Assembly (NCBI RefSeq): GCF_002291145.1
Contig: NZ_NTGE01000211.1
Span: 1-64,000, forward strand
Direction: 5' to 3'
Source: Streptomyces sp. SA15
GTDB lineage: Bacteria > Actinomycetota > Actinomycetes > Streptomycetales > Streptomycetaceae
DNA: 64,000 nt
Under the pieces are notes generated by a model. That model saw only the letters and a program-made list of their open reading frames with translations. It did no database searches and was not told the origin of the DNA. Positions 49,849 to 59,063 of the stretch are shown here, piece after piece. Within the stretch, counting starts at the first letter, position 1. Each line of letters starts with the position of its first letter. A program made the translations under genes and the position numbers.

Positions 49849-50616
49849 TCAGCGTCCGGTGAAGCGCGGCCGGCGCTTCTCCAGGAACGCGGCCATCCCC
49901 TCCTTCTGGTCCTGAGTCGCGAACAGGGCATGGAACACCCGGCGTTCGAAGCGGATGCCGTCGCGCAGGCCGCTCTCCAGGGCGCGGTCGACGCACTCAC
50001 GGGCGGCCCTGACCGCCGTACGTCCGTACGAGGCGATGGTCGCGGCCGCTTCCAGGGCCTGAGGCAGGACCCGCTCGTCGGGCACGACCCGGGAGACCAG
50101 GCCGGCGGCCTCCGCCTCCCGGGCGTCCATCGTGCGGCCGGTGAGGATCAGGTCCATCGCCTTGGCCCGGCCGACGAGGCGGGTCAGGCGCTGGGTGCCG
50201 CCGATGCCCGGGATCACGCCCAGCTTGATCTCCGGTTGCCCGAAGACCGCCGACTCCCCCGCGACGACGAGGTCGCACATCATCGCCAGTTCGCACCCGC
50301 CGCCCAGGGCAGGGCCGTTGACGGCGGCGATCTTCGGGGTGCGCAGGTCGGCGAAGTCCTCCCAGGCGGCGAAGTAGTCCTCCGCGGCCATCTCCACGGC
50401 CGTCTTCGCGGACATCTCCTTGATGTCGGCGCCGGCCGCGAAGACCTTCTCCGAGCCGGTGACGACGAAGCAGCCGACCTCGGGGTCCGCGTCCAAGGGG
50501 CGCAGGGTGTCGAGGAGTTCGGCGAGCAGTTCGCCGCTGAGCGCGTTCAGCACGTGCGGGCGGTGCAGGCGTACGGTCACCACGCGGTCGTGGCGTTCCA
50601 GCTTGAGGTTGTTCAT
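49849..50616 (-). CDS. enoyl-CoA hydratase/isomerase family enzyme
   Basis: This 255-residue crotonase has VFAAGADIKEMSA (oxyanion hole), AVNGPALGGGCELAMMCDL, and IPGIGGTQRLTRLVG with one of the two catalytic glutamates (FGQPEIKLGVIPG has the Glu of the QPEI motif; the other lies in the GGGCEL segment). It should hydrate trans-2-enoyl-CoA. It is the last gene of an operon with a membrane oxidoreductase and an adenylation enzyme, 39 bp after the oxidoreductase, which suggests it acts on an acyl-CoA or acyl derivative in their pathway. Confidence 0.92.
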   Translation of the reverse strand: MNNLKLERHDRVVTVRLHRPHVLNALSGELLAELLDTLRPLDADPEVGCFVVTGSEKVFAAGADIKEMSAKTAVEMAAEDYFAAWEDFADLRTPKIAAVNGPALGGGCELAMMCDLVVAGESAVFGQPEIKLGVIPGIGGTQRLTRLVGRAKAMDLILTGRTMDAREAEAAGLVSRVVPDERVLPQALEAAATIASYGRTAVRAARECVDRALESGLRDGIRFERRVFHALFATQDQKEGMAAFLEKRRPRFTGR

Positions 50617-50655
50617 CGGTTGTCTCCCTTATGCGGCTTACGAGGCTTACGAGGC

Positions 50656-51933
50656 CTACGAGTCCCAGATCGCGCCGTACGCCGGAATCCCGCGCCGCTC
50701 CAGCCCGTGCACCACCTGCCAGGTCAGCTTCTTGTTGGAGATGCAGATCACCGCTTCGGCCCCGAAGTCGCGGTACGCCTCGTAAGCCAGCCGGACCATG
50801 TCGGGCTTGCCGTGCCGGGAGGTGTCCCAGACGAGGGCGTGCGGCTGGACGGCGAGGATCTCGTCGACCAGGGCGTCGCCGTAGGTCGCGCGGGGGTCCC
50901 GGGTCGCCCAGACCAGGCGGGAGGGGACCTCGGCGGCCAGCAGGTGCGGCAGGCAGGGGCCGATGCCGCTGCCGGTCGCCACGTAGACCACCTTCTTGAA
51001 CAGTGTCTCGATGTTGGCGACGCCGGCTGTGGTGATGCCCTTCACCCACACCCGGGACGGCATGTCGTCGATGAAGGAGCCGGTCCAGTCGCCGGCCCGG
51101 GAGATGGTGAGCCGGAAGCCGGACTCGCCGGGGGACGGGACGTTGGCGAAGGAGTGCCACTCCTTCAGCGGGCTGCGGCTGATCGCCGTGGAGGAACCGG
51201 CGAAGGGGGTCTCGCCGTGGTTGAAGCGGGCCAGCACCACGTGCCGGGAGGGCCGTTCGACGCGTACGTCGACCTTGCGCAGCCGCAGCCACGGCAGGGC
51301 GACGCTGAAGGTGACGACCGCGAGGACCGACACGGGTACCGGCCCCTGCCCGGAGAGCAAGGTGTGCGTCCAGAAGAGGGCGAGGCCACTCCAGCCGCCG
51401 AAGCGGTGGATCTTCTCGAAGTGGTCGTGGTGGCGGGAGCGGAAGGGAGGCAGGGCCGTGGCGATGATGACCAGCAGGAGGGCGATCAGGGTCCAACTCA
51501 CTGCGATCAGAGGCCAGTTGCTGCCCTCCACCGTCACCGTGACCGCCAGTGCCAGGAACCAGCCCGCCCCCGCCAGCGCCCCGCCCACGTGCAGCCCACC
51601 GAAGTGGTACACCTTGCCCAGCGTCCAGCGGACCCGCAGCGGCCAACTGGGCGACGGCCAAGTGGCCAGCCGGAAGAGGAAGTTGATGACGTACTGCTGG
51701 CGGACGACGACCGCGAGGGCGAGGTTGGCGATCGCGGCGTGACCCAGTGTCGGCGTCGAAAGCGGCCAACCCGCGTACAGAAACGCCAGATTGGCGAGAA
51801 TCACCAGTCCCGCCAGCCGGTTGTAGTGCATCAGGCGCGGGTGCTTGAGCAGGCGGCGGGACCCGCTGGTGAGCGGGGGCAGCTCGGCTGTCTGCCGTGT
51901 CTCCCCTGTCTCCCGGTTGAGTGACGTGGTCAT
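50656..51933 (-). CDS. membrane ferric-reductase-like NAD(P)-binding oxidoreductase
   Basis: This 425-residue protein has six hydrophobic helices (residues 38-220) with paired histidines suited to haem (KVYHFGGLHVGGALAG; HHDHFEKIHRFGG; FWTHTLL). After them comes a cytoplasmic ferredoxin-NADP-reductase-like domain: RSPLKEWHSFANVPSPGESG, then VVYVATGSGIGPCLPHLLA, the NAD(P) phosphate motif. A clear FAD RxYS motif is not seen. Its ATG overlaps the adenylation-gene stop by 4 bases, so the two are coupled. Fungal single-module adenylating enzymes with a fused C-terminal membrane reductase domain have a similar pairing, which hints at reduction of an adenylated acid. Confidence 0.75.
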   Translation of the reverse strand: MTTSLNRETGETRQTAELPPLTSGSRRLLKHPRLMHYNRLAGLVILANLAFLYAGWPLSTPTLGHAAIANLALAVVVRQQYVINFLFRLATWPSPSWPLRVRWTLGKVYHFGGLHVGGALAGAGWFLALAVTVTVEGSNWPLIAVSWTLIALLLVIIATALPPFRSRHHDHFEKIHRFGGWSGLALFWTHTLLSGQGPVPVSVLAVVTFSVALPWLRLRKVDVRVERPSRHVVLARFNHGETPFAGSSTAISRSPLKEWHSFANVPSPGESGFRLTISRAGDWTGSFIDDMPSRVWVKGITTAGVANIETLFKKVVYVATGSGIGPCLPHLLAAEVPSRLVWATRDPRATYGDALVDEILAVQPHALVWDTSRHGKPDMVRLAYEAYRDFGAEAVICISNKKLTWQVVHGLERRGIPAYGAIWDS

Positions 51934-53459
51934 CGGGCCGCCCCCTGAAGGGCCGTCCGCTCCTCGGCCAGCCGCAGCAGCGCCTGTTTGTCGATCTTGC
52001 CGCGGTCGGTCTCGGGGAGGAACGCGAGCGGCAGGACTTCGGAGGGCACGCAGTAGTACGGCAGGGCGTCCGCCACCGCGCGGCGGGCGGTGTCCGGGTC
52101 GACGTCCGCCGGGCAGACGAACGACACGAGATGGCGGGCGTCCCGTTTCACGGTCACCGCGCGCCGGCAGCCGTCGACCGACTCCAGTACCGAGGAGACG
52201 GAGTCGAGTTCGACGCGGAAGCCGCGCACCTTGACCTGGTCGTCGGTACGGCCGAGGTGTTCGAGCTCGCCGTCGGGGGTCCAGCGGCCCAGGTCGCGGG
52301 TGCGGAACATGCGGTGGCCGGGACCGAGGAAGGGGTCGGGGGCGTAGCGCTCGGCGTTCAGCTCGTCGTTGCCGAGGTAGCCGGCCGAGACGCAGTGGCC
52401 GCCCGCCCACATCTCGCCGACCTCGCCGATGGGTAAGGGCCGACGGTCGGCGTCGAGGACGTAGACCGTGTTGTTGGGGGTGGGGCGGCCGATGGTGAGC
52501 AGGGGGTCGGACGGGTCGTGGCGACGCATCGTGTTGACGATCGTCGTCTCGGTCGGGCCGCAGCAGTTGAAGAAGGCCGCCTGGCGGGCCCAGCGGTCGG
52601 CGAGCGGGCGTGGGCAGGGCTCTCCGGCGACGGCGACCGCGCGTACCCGCGGGCAGGCCGCGGGGTTGATGCCGGTCAGCACGGTCGGGGTGGCGATCAG
52701 CACGGTGGCCGTACGGGCCGCCGCCGCGATGTCCTTGCCGCGGATGATCAGGGTGCCGCCGTGGGCGAGACAGCCGAGGATCTCCCAGGCGGCCATGTCG
52801 AACGCGATGTTGAGGAGCTGGGCCACGCGGTCGCCGGGGCCGATGCCGAGGTCACCGGGGGCGGTGAGGAGGATGTTGGCGACGTTGCGGTGGGTGACCT
52901 TCACGCCGTTGGGCCGACCGGTGGTGCCGGAGGTGAACAGGACGTAGCAGCCGTCGTCCGCACTGATCGCCGGGCGCGGACCGGGTTCGTACGGCAGCGG
53001 CTCGTCGAGTGTGATCAGGCGGTGGCCGTCCGGCAGCGGCACGCGGTGGGCGTGTTCGGCGACGGTGAGGACCACGCGGGTGCGGGCGGTGCGGACGACG
53101 TGGGTGAGCTGGGCCGGGGGCGCGAGGCCGATGTCCTGGGGAACGTAGGCGGCGCCCGCCTTCAGGATGCCGAGCAGTCCGACGAGCATCGGGATCGAGC
53201 GGCGGACGAAGAGGCCGACGTGATCGCCGGGCCGTACGCCCTCCCGGGCCAGGCGGGCGGCGAGAGCGTCGGCGCGGCGGTCGAGCTCGCCGTAGGTGAT
53301 CGTCGTGCCGAGATGTTCGGCGGCGACCGTGTGCGGGGCGGTCGCGGCCTGCCGTTCGACGGCGTGGTGGACGAGGGGGTCCGGGACGGGGACGGTCGGG
53401 CCGTGGCCGTACTGCCGGAAAAGGTGCTGGTCGTTGGTTGCTAAGTGGCGCAGGGGCAT
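51930..53459 (-). CDS. stand-alone NRPS-type adenylation enzyme
   Basis: This 509-residue AMP-forming enzyme has the A-domain cores: A2 LGILKAGAAYVPQDI, A3 YVLFTSGTTGRPNGVKVTHR, A4 FDMAAWEILG, A5 NCCGPTETTIVNT, A6 GEVGEMWAGG, A7 RTRDLGRW, A8 RTDDQVKVRGFRVELDSV, and A10 Lys in ETDRGKIDKQAL. The FDMAAWE and GPTET pattern is of amino-acid-activating NRPS type rather than fatty acyl-CoA ligase. There is no carrier or condensation domain and none nearby. It heads an operon with a membrane oxidoreductase and a crotonase, implying a free adenylate or CoA product. Confidence 0.85.
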   Translation of the reverse strand: MPLRHLATNDQHLFRQYGHGPTVPVPDPLVHHAVERQAATAPHTVAAEHLGTTITYGELDRRADALAARLAREGVRPGDHVGLFVRRSIPMLVGLLGILKAGAAYVPQDIGLAPPAQLTHVVRTARTRVVLTVAEHAHRVPLPDGHRLITLDEPLPYEPGPRPAISADDGCYVLFTSGTTGRPNGVKVTHRNVANILLTAPGDLGIGPGDRVAQLLNIAFDMAAWEILGCLAHGGTLIIRGKDIAAAARTATVLIATPTVLTGINPAACPRVRAVAVAGEPCPRPLADRWARQAAFFNCCGPTETTIVNTMRRHDPSDPLLTIGRPTPNNTVYVLDADRRPLPIGEVGEMWAGGHCVSAGYLGNDELNAERYAPDPFLGPGHRMFRTRDLGRWTPDGELEHLGRTDDQVKVRGFRVELDSVSSVLESVDGCRRAVTVKRDARHLVSFVCPADVDPDTARRAVADALPYYCVPSEVLPLAFLPETDRGKIDKQALLRLAEERTALQGAAR

Positions 53460-53831
53460 GTTGGGGGGACCTCCTGGCTGGCTGTTTCGAGTGACGGTTT
53501 GCCTTGTCCGGAATCGCCGGAATGAGCGGTGGGCATGCCCGGTGTGTCGAATGCCGTGCGGAGTCGTGCAGCGCCTTCGGATCCTTGGGTGAGGCCCGAC
53601 TGTAGTGCCGGTTCTTCAAGCCTCAACTAGGTGAGATCGGCCAAGTATGGAACGAAATGAGCCACATGAGCTCGCATTCGCCACATGGGCAACTTTTGCC
53701 CCACCAGCGGCGACTCAGGGGTGGGCCTTCACGGCCCTCACGGCGGACGGGCGGCGGCGGGGAGGTCGCCGTCCCGCCCGTGTAACAGGGAACCGCCCGG
53801 CGCGTAACACGGCCGAAGCACGCTGAGAAGC
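53460..53831. other. divergent promoter region of two operons, no gene seen
   Basis: This 372-bp stretch separates the adenylation operon from the divergent molybdoenzyme gene. It includes an AT-richer patch near 53600-53700 that probably holds both promoters. No ORF or clear operator is convincing. Confidence 0.5.
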
Positions 53832-56003
53832 ATGCAGAACTCCGCGACGCCCACGCACTGCCCGTACTGCGCCCTGCAGTGCGGGATGAATCTGACGCCC
53901 GTACCGGACGGGACCGTCGAAGTGAGCGAGCGCGCGGACTTCCCGGTGAACCGGGGGGCACTGTGCGGCAAGGGCCGCACGGCGCCCGCGGTGCTCTCGT
54001 CCCGGGTGCGGCTGACCTCCCCGTTGGTGCGCTCCGAGGGCACGCTCGTGCCCGCATCCTGGGACGAGGCACTGGACCGGATCGCCGAGGGGCTGTCCCG
54101 CACGCGCACGGAACATGGCCCGGACGCGTGCGGGGTCTTCGGCGGGGGCGGCCTGACCAACGAGAAGGCGTACACGCTCGGCAAGTTCGCCCGGGTCGTG
54201 CTCGGCACCTCGCAGATCGACTACAACGGCCGCTTCTGCATGTCGTCCGCGGCGGCCGCCGGCATCAAGGCCTTCGGGCTCGACCGCGGCCTGCCCTTCC
54301 CGCTGGAGGACATCCCGAAGACGGGCTGCGTGATCCTGGTCGGCTCCAATCTCGCGGAGACCATGCCGCCATCGCTGCGCTTCTTCAACGAACTGCGGGA
54401 GAACGGCGGCACCCTGATCGTCATCGACCCGCGCCGCACCAAGACCGCCGAGCAGGCCGACCTCCACCTGGCACCCCGGCCCGGCACCGACCTGGCGCTC
54501 GCGCTCGGTCTGCTGCACCTGGTCGTCGCCGAGGGCCGGGTGGACGAGGAGTACGTCCGTGAGCGCACGGTCGGCTGGGAGGACGCGCGCGCCGCGGCGA
54601 TGGCCCACTGGCCCGAGTACGTGGAGCGGATCACGGGCGTCTCCGTCCCCCAACTCCGCGAGACGGTACGGATGTTCTGCGAGCCGGAGTCCGCGATGGT
54701 GCTCACCGCGCGCGGACCCGAGCAGCAGTCCAAGGGCACCGACACGGTGGGCGCGTGGATCAACCTGTGCCTGGCGACCGGCCGGGCGGGGCGCCCGCTG
54801 TCCGGGTACGGCTGTCTGACCGGGCAGGGCAACGGGCAGGGCGGGCGCGAACACGGCCAGAAGGCCGACCAGTTGCCCGGCTACCGCAAGCTGGACGATC
54901 CGGCTGCGCGGCGGCATGTGGCCGAGGTGTGGGGCGTGGACCCCGACTCGCTGCCGGGGCCGGGTCGCAGTGCGTACGAACTGCTGGACGCGTTGGGCGG
55001 GGACATCAAGTCGCTGCTGCTGATGGCGTCGAACCCGGTGGTGTCGGCGCCGCGCGCCGCGCACATCGAGGAACGGCTGCGGTCGCTGGACTTCCTGGCC
55101 GTGTGCGACGTCGTGCTGTCGGAGACCGCGGCGCTCGCGGACGTCGTCCTGCCCGTCACTCAATGGGCGGAGGAGACGGGCACCACGACCAACCTGGAGG
55201 GCCGGGTGCTGCTGCGGCGGCAGGCGATCACCCCTCCGGAGGGCGTGCGCAGCGACCTGGAGGTCATGCACGAGCTGGCCGCCCGGCTGGGCGTGGAAAA
55301 GGGCTTCCCGACCGACGCCGAGGAGGTCTTCGAGGAGCTGCGCCGGGCGAGCGCGGGCGGGCCGGCGGACTACTCCGGGATCACCTATCGCAGGCTGGTG
55401 GAGGAGAACGGGGTGTTCTGGCCGTGCCCGACCGCCACCGCGGACGTGGCAGACGGTGAGGACGCGGCAGACGGTGAGGACGCGGCCCTCGATCTCCAGC
55501 CGGACGACCCGGCGCGGGACGACACCGCCGAAGGCGTCCACCCCGGCACCCCCCGCCTCTTCCTGGACCGTTTCGCCACGGCGGACGGCCGGGCCCGGTT
55601 CGTCCCCGTCTCGCACCGGGCGATCGCCGAGGAGCCCGACGCCGAGTACCCGGTGCTGCTGACGACCGGCCGGGTGGTGGCGCAGTACCAGTCCGGCGCC
55701 CAGACCCGGCGCGTCGACGAGCTGAACGCCGCCGCGCCCGGCCCGTTCGTGGAACTGCACCCCCGGCTGGCGGAGCGGCTGGGCGCGGCCGAGGGCGACC
55801 CGGTGGCCGTCGTCTCCCGGCGCGGCCGGGCCGTGGCACCGGCCCGCATCACCACCGCGATCCGTCCGGACACCGTCTTCATGCCCTTCCACTGGCCGGG
55901 CGAGGGCCGTGCCAACTCCCTGACAAACCCGGCACTTGACCCGACGTCACGGATGCCGGAGTTCAAGGCGTGCGCGGTGCGGCTGGAGACGGTGAAGTCG
56001 TAG
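53832..56003 (+). CDS. nasA: molybdopterin oxidoreductase, assimilatory nitrate reductase type
   Basis: This 723-residue cytoplasmic enzyme has an N-terminal [4Fe-4S] site (CPYCALQCGM then RGALCGKGR), the Mo-bis-MGD domains with a probable Mo-ligand Cys in YNGRFCMSSAAAAG, and a C-terminal MoCo-dinucleotide domain (YPVLLTTGRVVAQYQSGAQT). The first motif and length fit NasA/NarB or formate dehydrogenase alpha; nitrate reductase is favoured by the assimilatory-size protein and by the gene neighbourhood (cbiX, dgt, hrdA) I recall around S. coelicolor nasA. A 30-residue acidic insert with an 18-bp tandem repeat (55447-55482 region) interrupts the third domain. No partner subunits follow. Confidence 0.85.
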   Translation: MQNSATPTHCPYCALQCGMNLTPVPDGTVEVSERADFPVNRGALCGKGRTAPAVLSSRVRLTSPLVRSEGTLVPASWDEALDRIAEGLSRTRTEHGPDACGVFGGGGLTNEKAYTLGKFARVVLGTSQIDYNGRFCMSSAAAAGIKAFGLDRGLPFPLEDIPKTGCVILVGSNLAETMPPSLRFFNELRENGGTLIVIDPRRTKTAEQADLHLAPRPGTDLALALGLLHLVVAEGRVDEEYVRERTVGWEDARAAAMAHWPEYVERITGVSVPQLRETVRMFCEPESAMVLTARGPEQQSKGTDTVGAWINLCLATGRAGRPLSGYGCLTGQGNGQGGREHGQKADQLPGYRKLDDPAARRHVAEVWGVDPDSLPGPGRSAYELLDALGGDIKSLLLMASNPVVSAPRAAHIEERLRSLDFLAVCDVVLSETAALADVVLPVTQWAEETGTTTNLEGRVLLRRQAITPPEGVRSDLEVMHELAARLGVEKGFPTDAEEVFEELRRASAGGPADYSGITYRRLVEENGVFWPCPTATADVADGEDAADGEDAALDLQPDDPARDDTAEGVHPGTPRLFLDRFATADGRARFVPVSHRAIAEEPDAEYPVLLTTGRVVAQYQSGAQTRRVDELNAAAPGPFVELHPRLAERLGAAEGDPVAVVSRRGRAVAPARITTAIRPDTVFMPFHWPGEGRANSLTNPALDPTSRMPEFKACAVRLETVKS

Positions 56004-56039
56004 GTCTACGGCCGCGGGTGGAGACGGTGAAGTCGTAGG
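55984..56039. repeat. 21-bp direct repeat at the 3' end of the molybdoenzyme gene
   Basis: A 21-base unit that spans the last codons and the stop (55984-56004) recurs exactly at 56019-56039. It marks a recent tandem duplication that left a spare copy of the gene end. Confidence 0.85.
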
Positions 56040-56083
56040 GTTCACCACTGCGGGTGTGCGCGCGTTGAGGGTGCCGGTGCGGC

Positions 56084-56518
56084 TCACCCCGCCGACCAGT
56101 CCCCGCTCTCGATCAGCTTGCCCCGATCGCGCAGCCGGGCGGCGACGGAGGGCGCGGCGACGTACACCCAGGCGCGTACGGCCGTGCCGTCGGCGTCCCG
56201 GATCACCTCGCGCTCGACGCGTTCGTACAGATTGCGCGGGTTTCCCGGCGCGTACTCCTCCAGGCGGTCGAGGCCGGCGAGGAGGTCCTCGTACGCCTCC
56301 GGTCGCGCGGTGACGAGTTCCCCGCGCACCGTCCCGCCCCGTTCCTCCACGACGTACGGATAGCCGGGCCCGTCGTACAGCACCGCGTCGGTGAGTCGCG
56401 CCGGTTCCTCGGCCTGCGTGCGGCCGCGCAGGAAGAGGTCGTGGTTGACCTCGCCGGTGCGGAGGGTGCCGTAGACGAAGAAGGGGAGTCGCGTCGCTCT
56501 CACAAAAGCGATTCTCAC
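56084..56518 (-). CDS. gamma-glutamylcyclotransferase-like protein
   Basis: This 144-residue AIG2/GGCT-fold protein has FFVYGTLRTGEVNHDLFL, carrying the YGTL substrate loop, VLYDGPGYPYVVE, and a central Glu in LDRLEEYAPGNP at the catalytic position. GGCTs release 5-oxoproline from gamma-glutamyl compounds; many bacterial members have unknown substrates. The gene is convergent with the molybdoenzyme and divergent from the M4 protease. Confidence 0.85.
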   Translation of the reverse strand: MRIAFVRATRLPFFVYGTLRTGEVNHDLFLRGRTQAEEPARLTDAVLYDGPGYPYVVEERGGTVRGELVTARPEAYEDLLAGLDRLEEYAPGNPRNLYERVEREVIRDADGTAVRAWVYVAAPSVAARLRDRGKLIESGDWSAG

Positions 56519-56609
56519 CCCTCACACTCCTTCGCAATCCCGCCATGGACATGGCAGGTCAAGGGCCCCTTAACTCTTGGTCAAGATCAGGCCCTTCCCG
56601 AGGAGACCG

Positions 56610-58259
56610 ATGAGCCGGATACGGCCGCATGCCCGAGGTTCCCGCCGTCCCGCCGCCGCCGGAGCGGCCGCCACCACCGCCACCCTGCTGGCCGTCGCAC
56701 TCTCCCCCGCCGCCGACGCGGCCGACCGGCCGACCCGGGCCACCGCGATCGAGAACGCGGCGTCGGTACTCGCGGACCGGGCCTCGGCCCTGGGCCTCAC
56801 CGCCGGGCAGGACACGAGCGTCCGGGACGTGGTCGTGGACGCGGACGGCACCCAGCACGTCCGCTACGACCGCATATACCGTCAACTCCCCGTCCTGGGC
56901 GGCGACTTCGTGGTCCACCTCGCTCGCGACGGCTCGTACCGCAGCGCCTCACGGGCGACGCGGAGCGCGATATCCCTGGCCAGCGTGACCCCCGCCCTGT
57001 CCCTGCGCCAGGCCACCGACCTCGCGGTGAACGCACTGCGCGCCGCGCACCTCGGCGAGACGCTGAGGAAGGTGACGGCCAAGCCCCGTCTGGTCGTCGA
57101 CGCCCTGCACGGGGCCCCGAAGCTCGCGTGGCAGACCGACGCCGTGGCGCAGGACTCCCTCGGCAACCCGGTCGCGCGGACGACGCTGACCGACGCCCGC
57201 ACGGGCGCCCGGATCGACGCCTGGGACAGTGTCGAGTCGGCGTCGGGCGACGGCGAGTCGCTGTACAGCGGCAAGGTCCCGCTGAACACGACGCTGTCGG
57301 GATCGACGTACCAACTCAAGGACGCCACGCGCGGAAACACGTACACCGGCGACGCGGCGAGCCAGACCGACCTGTGCGTCCTGGCGATCTGCCTCAGCCG
57401 GGCCCCCTCGGCGGTCTTCACGGACGCGGACAACCACTGGGGCACGGGCACGACGTCCGACCGGGCGACGGCGGCGGTGGACGCCCAGTACGGCACGGAC
57501 GTGACCTGGGACTACTACAAGAACGTCCACGGCCGCAACGGCATCGCGGGCGACGGCAAGGGCTCGTACAGCCGTGTGCACTACGGCACCCGGTACAACA
57601 ACGCCTTCTGGGACGACACCTGCTTCTGCATGACGTACGGCGACGGTGACGGGACCCAGCTCGGCCCCCTGGTGTCGTTGGACATCGCCGGCCACGAGAT
57701 GACCCACGGCGTGACGTCGAAGACGGCGGCGCTGACGTACTCGGGCGAGTCGGGTGGGTTGAACGAGGCCACATCGGACGTCTTCGGCGCACTGGTGGAG
57801 TTCCACGCGGGGAATTCCTCCGACGCCGGCGACTACCTGATCGGCGAGAAGGTCGTCCGCTCCGGCTTCGGCCGGGAGGCCCTGCGGTACATGGACAAGC
57901 CGTCGAAGGACGGGGTGTCGGTGGACTGCTGGAGCCCGACGGTGGGGACTCTTGACGTCCACTACTCGTCGGGGGTCGGGAACCACTTCGCGTACTTGCT
58001 GGCGGAGGGCAGCGGCAGGAAGACGGTGAACGGTGTCAGCTACGACTCGCCGACGTGCGACGGGTCTTCGGTGACGGGGATCGGCCGCGACAAGGTGGGC
58101 AAGATCTGGTACCGGGCGCTGACGGTCTACATGACGTCGTCGACGGATTACGCGGGTGCGCGTACGGCGACGCTGAACGCGGCGCGGGATCTGTACGGGG
58201 CGGGGAGTGCGGAGTACGGGGCTGTGGGGGCGGCTTGGAGGGGGGTGGGCGTCGGGTGA
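56610..58259 (+). CDS. secreted M4 family zinc metalloprotease (thermolysin/griselysin type)
   Basis: This 549-residue pre-pro-protein has a signal peptide (cleavage near ADA at about residue 37), an FTP/PepSY propeptide (residues 40-200), and the M4 catalytic domain with GHEMTHG, the zinc Glu in GGLNEATSDVFGALVEF, and the substrate-binding His in VHYSSGVGNHFAYLLAEG. It is an extracellular protease, typical of those secreted during development. ATG 56610 was preferred to GTG-type starts upstream because GAGGAGA lies 4-10 bases away. Cys pairs (DTCFCMTYG; VDCWSP; SPTCDG) suggest disulfides. No propeptide convertase is nearby. Confidence 0.93.
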   Translation: MSRIRPHARGSRRPAAAGAAATTATLLAVALSPAADAADRPTRATAIENAASVLADRASALGLTAGQDTSVRDVVVDADGTQHVRYDRIYRQLPVLGGDFVVHLARDGSYRSASRATRSAISLASVTPALSLRQATDLAVNALRAAHLGETLRKVTAKPRLVVDALHGAPKLAWQTDAVAQDSLGNPVARTTLTDARTGARIDAWDSVESASGDGESLYSGKVPLNTTLSGSTYQLKDATRGNTYTGDAASQTDLCVLAICLSRAPSAVFTDADNHWGTGTTSDRATAAVDAQYGTDVTWDYYKNVHGRNGIAGDGKGSYSRVHYGTRYNNAFWDDTCFCMTYGDGDGTQLGPLVSLDIAGHEMTHGVTSKTAALTYSGESGGLNEATSDVFGALVEFHAGNSSDAGDYLIGEKVVRSGFGREALRYMDKPSKDGVSVDCWSPTVGTLDVHYSSGVGNHFAYLLAEGSGRKTVNGVSYDSPTCDGSSVTGIGRDKVGKIWYRALTVYMTSSTDYAGARTATLNAARDLYGAGSAEYGAVGAAWRGVGVG

Positions 58260-58335
58260 TCCCGCGCCGGGGGGCGTGAGGCGGCCGCCTCGGTCGTGAG
58301 GCCGGGGCGGCCATGAACGTGCCGGACTCGACCGG

Positions 58336-58929
58336 TCACGTGTCCCGGTCGGCTTCCCGAGCCGCACGCTCCAGCCGGCTTCGATGGTTCTCCCACCACG
58401 TCGAGTCGCCCGGCGCCATGCTGTCGTTGCCCTTGTTCATCCCCACGGCACCGTCCATGAGTTCCCGGATGATGTCGGCGTGCCCGGCGTGCCGGTGCGT
58501 ATCGGCGATCACGCGCACTACGGCATGATGCAACGTCACCTCGTCCCTGCCGCTCGGCCACCACGGCACCCGGCCGATCGTGTCCAGCGCCAGCGCGTCG
58601 ATCGTCGCGTCCGCGTGCGCCCACGCCCGGTGGTAGAGCTCCACGATGTGCTTGCGTGACTCGGCGGCGGTGGCCCACATGTCCGCGTTGGGCTCAGCAC
58701 CGTCGTCGAGCCAGGGCAGCGGTTCGCCGGACGGCCGTCCGAACGTGTCGCCGAGGTAGCCCAGCTCCGCGCCGGTCGCGTGTTTCACCAGGCCCAGGAG
58801 GTTGGTGCCGGTCGGCGTCCGCGGGCGGCGGATGTCGTACTCCGAGAGCCCTTCCAGCTTCCACAGCAGGGCATCGCGGGCGGACTGCAGGTAGAAGTGA
58901 AGGTCAGCCTTGGGATCCGATGGCGTCAT
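58336..58929 (-). CDS. DinB/DUF664 family protein
   Basis: This 197-residue four-helix-bundle protein of the DinB/DUF664 type has LHFYLQSARDALLWKLEGLS, a metal-ligand His in GLVKHATGAELGYLG, ADTHRHAGHADIIRELMDGA with the His pair, and NKGNDSMAPGDSTWWENHR. These are putative metal- and mycothiol-linked S-transferases or unknown enzymes. The gene is convergent with the M4 protease and divergent from the APH kinase. ATG 58929 gives the standard short N-terminus. Confidence 0.85.
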   Translation of the reverse strand: MTPSDPKADLHFYLQSARDALLWKLEGLSEYDIRRPRTPTGTNLLGLVKHATGAELGYLGDTFGRPSGEPLPWLDDGAEPNADMWATAAESRKHIVELYHRAWAHADATIDALALDTIGRVPWWPSGRDEVTLHHAVVRVIADTHRHAGHADIIRELMDGAVGMNKGNDSMAPGDSTWWENHRSRLERAAREADRDT

Positions 58930-59063
58930 GTGGCAAGTCTGCCGCTCACGTGATCTCTGTCCACCGCTTTTGTCCACCGCCGGAAGACAAAAGCTGTGGC
59001 GGCGACACTCACCCGCCGGATACGCTCCGCTGCCGCCCACCCGCCCAACGCCCAGGGAGCCCC

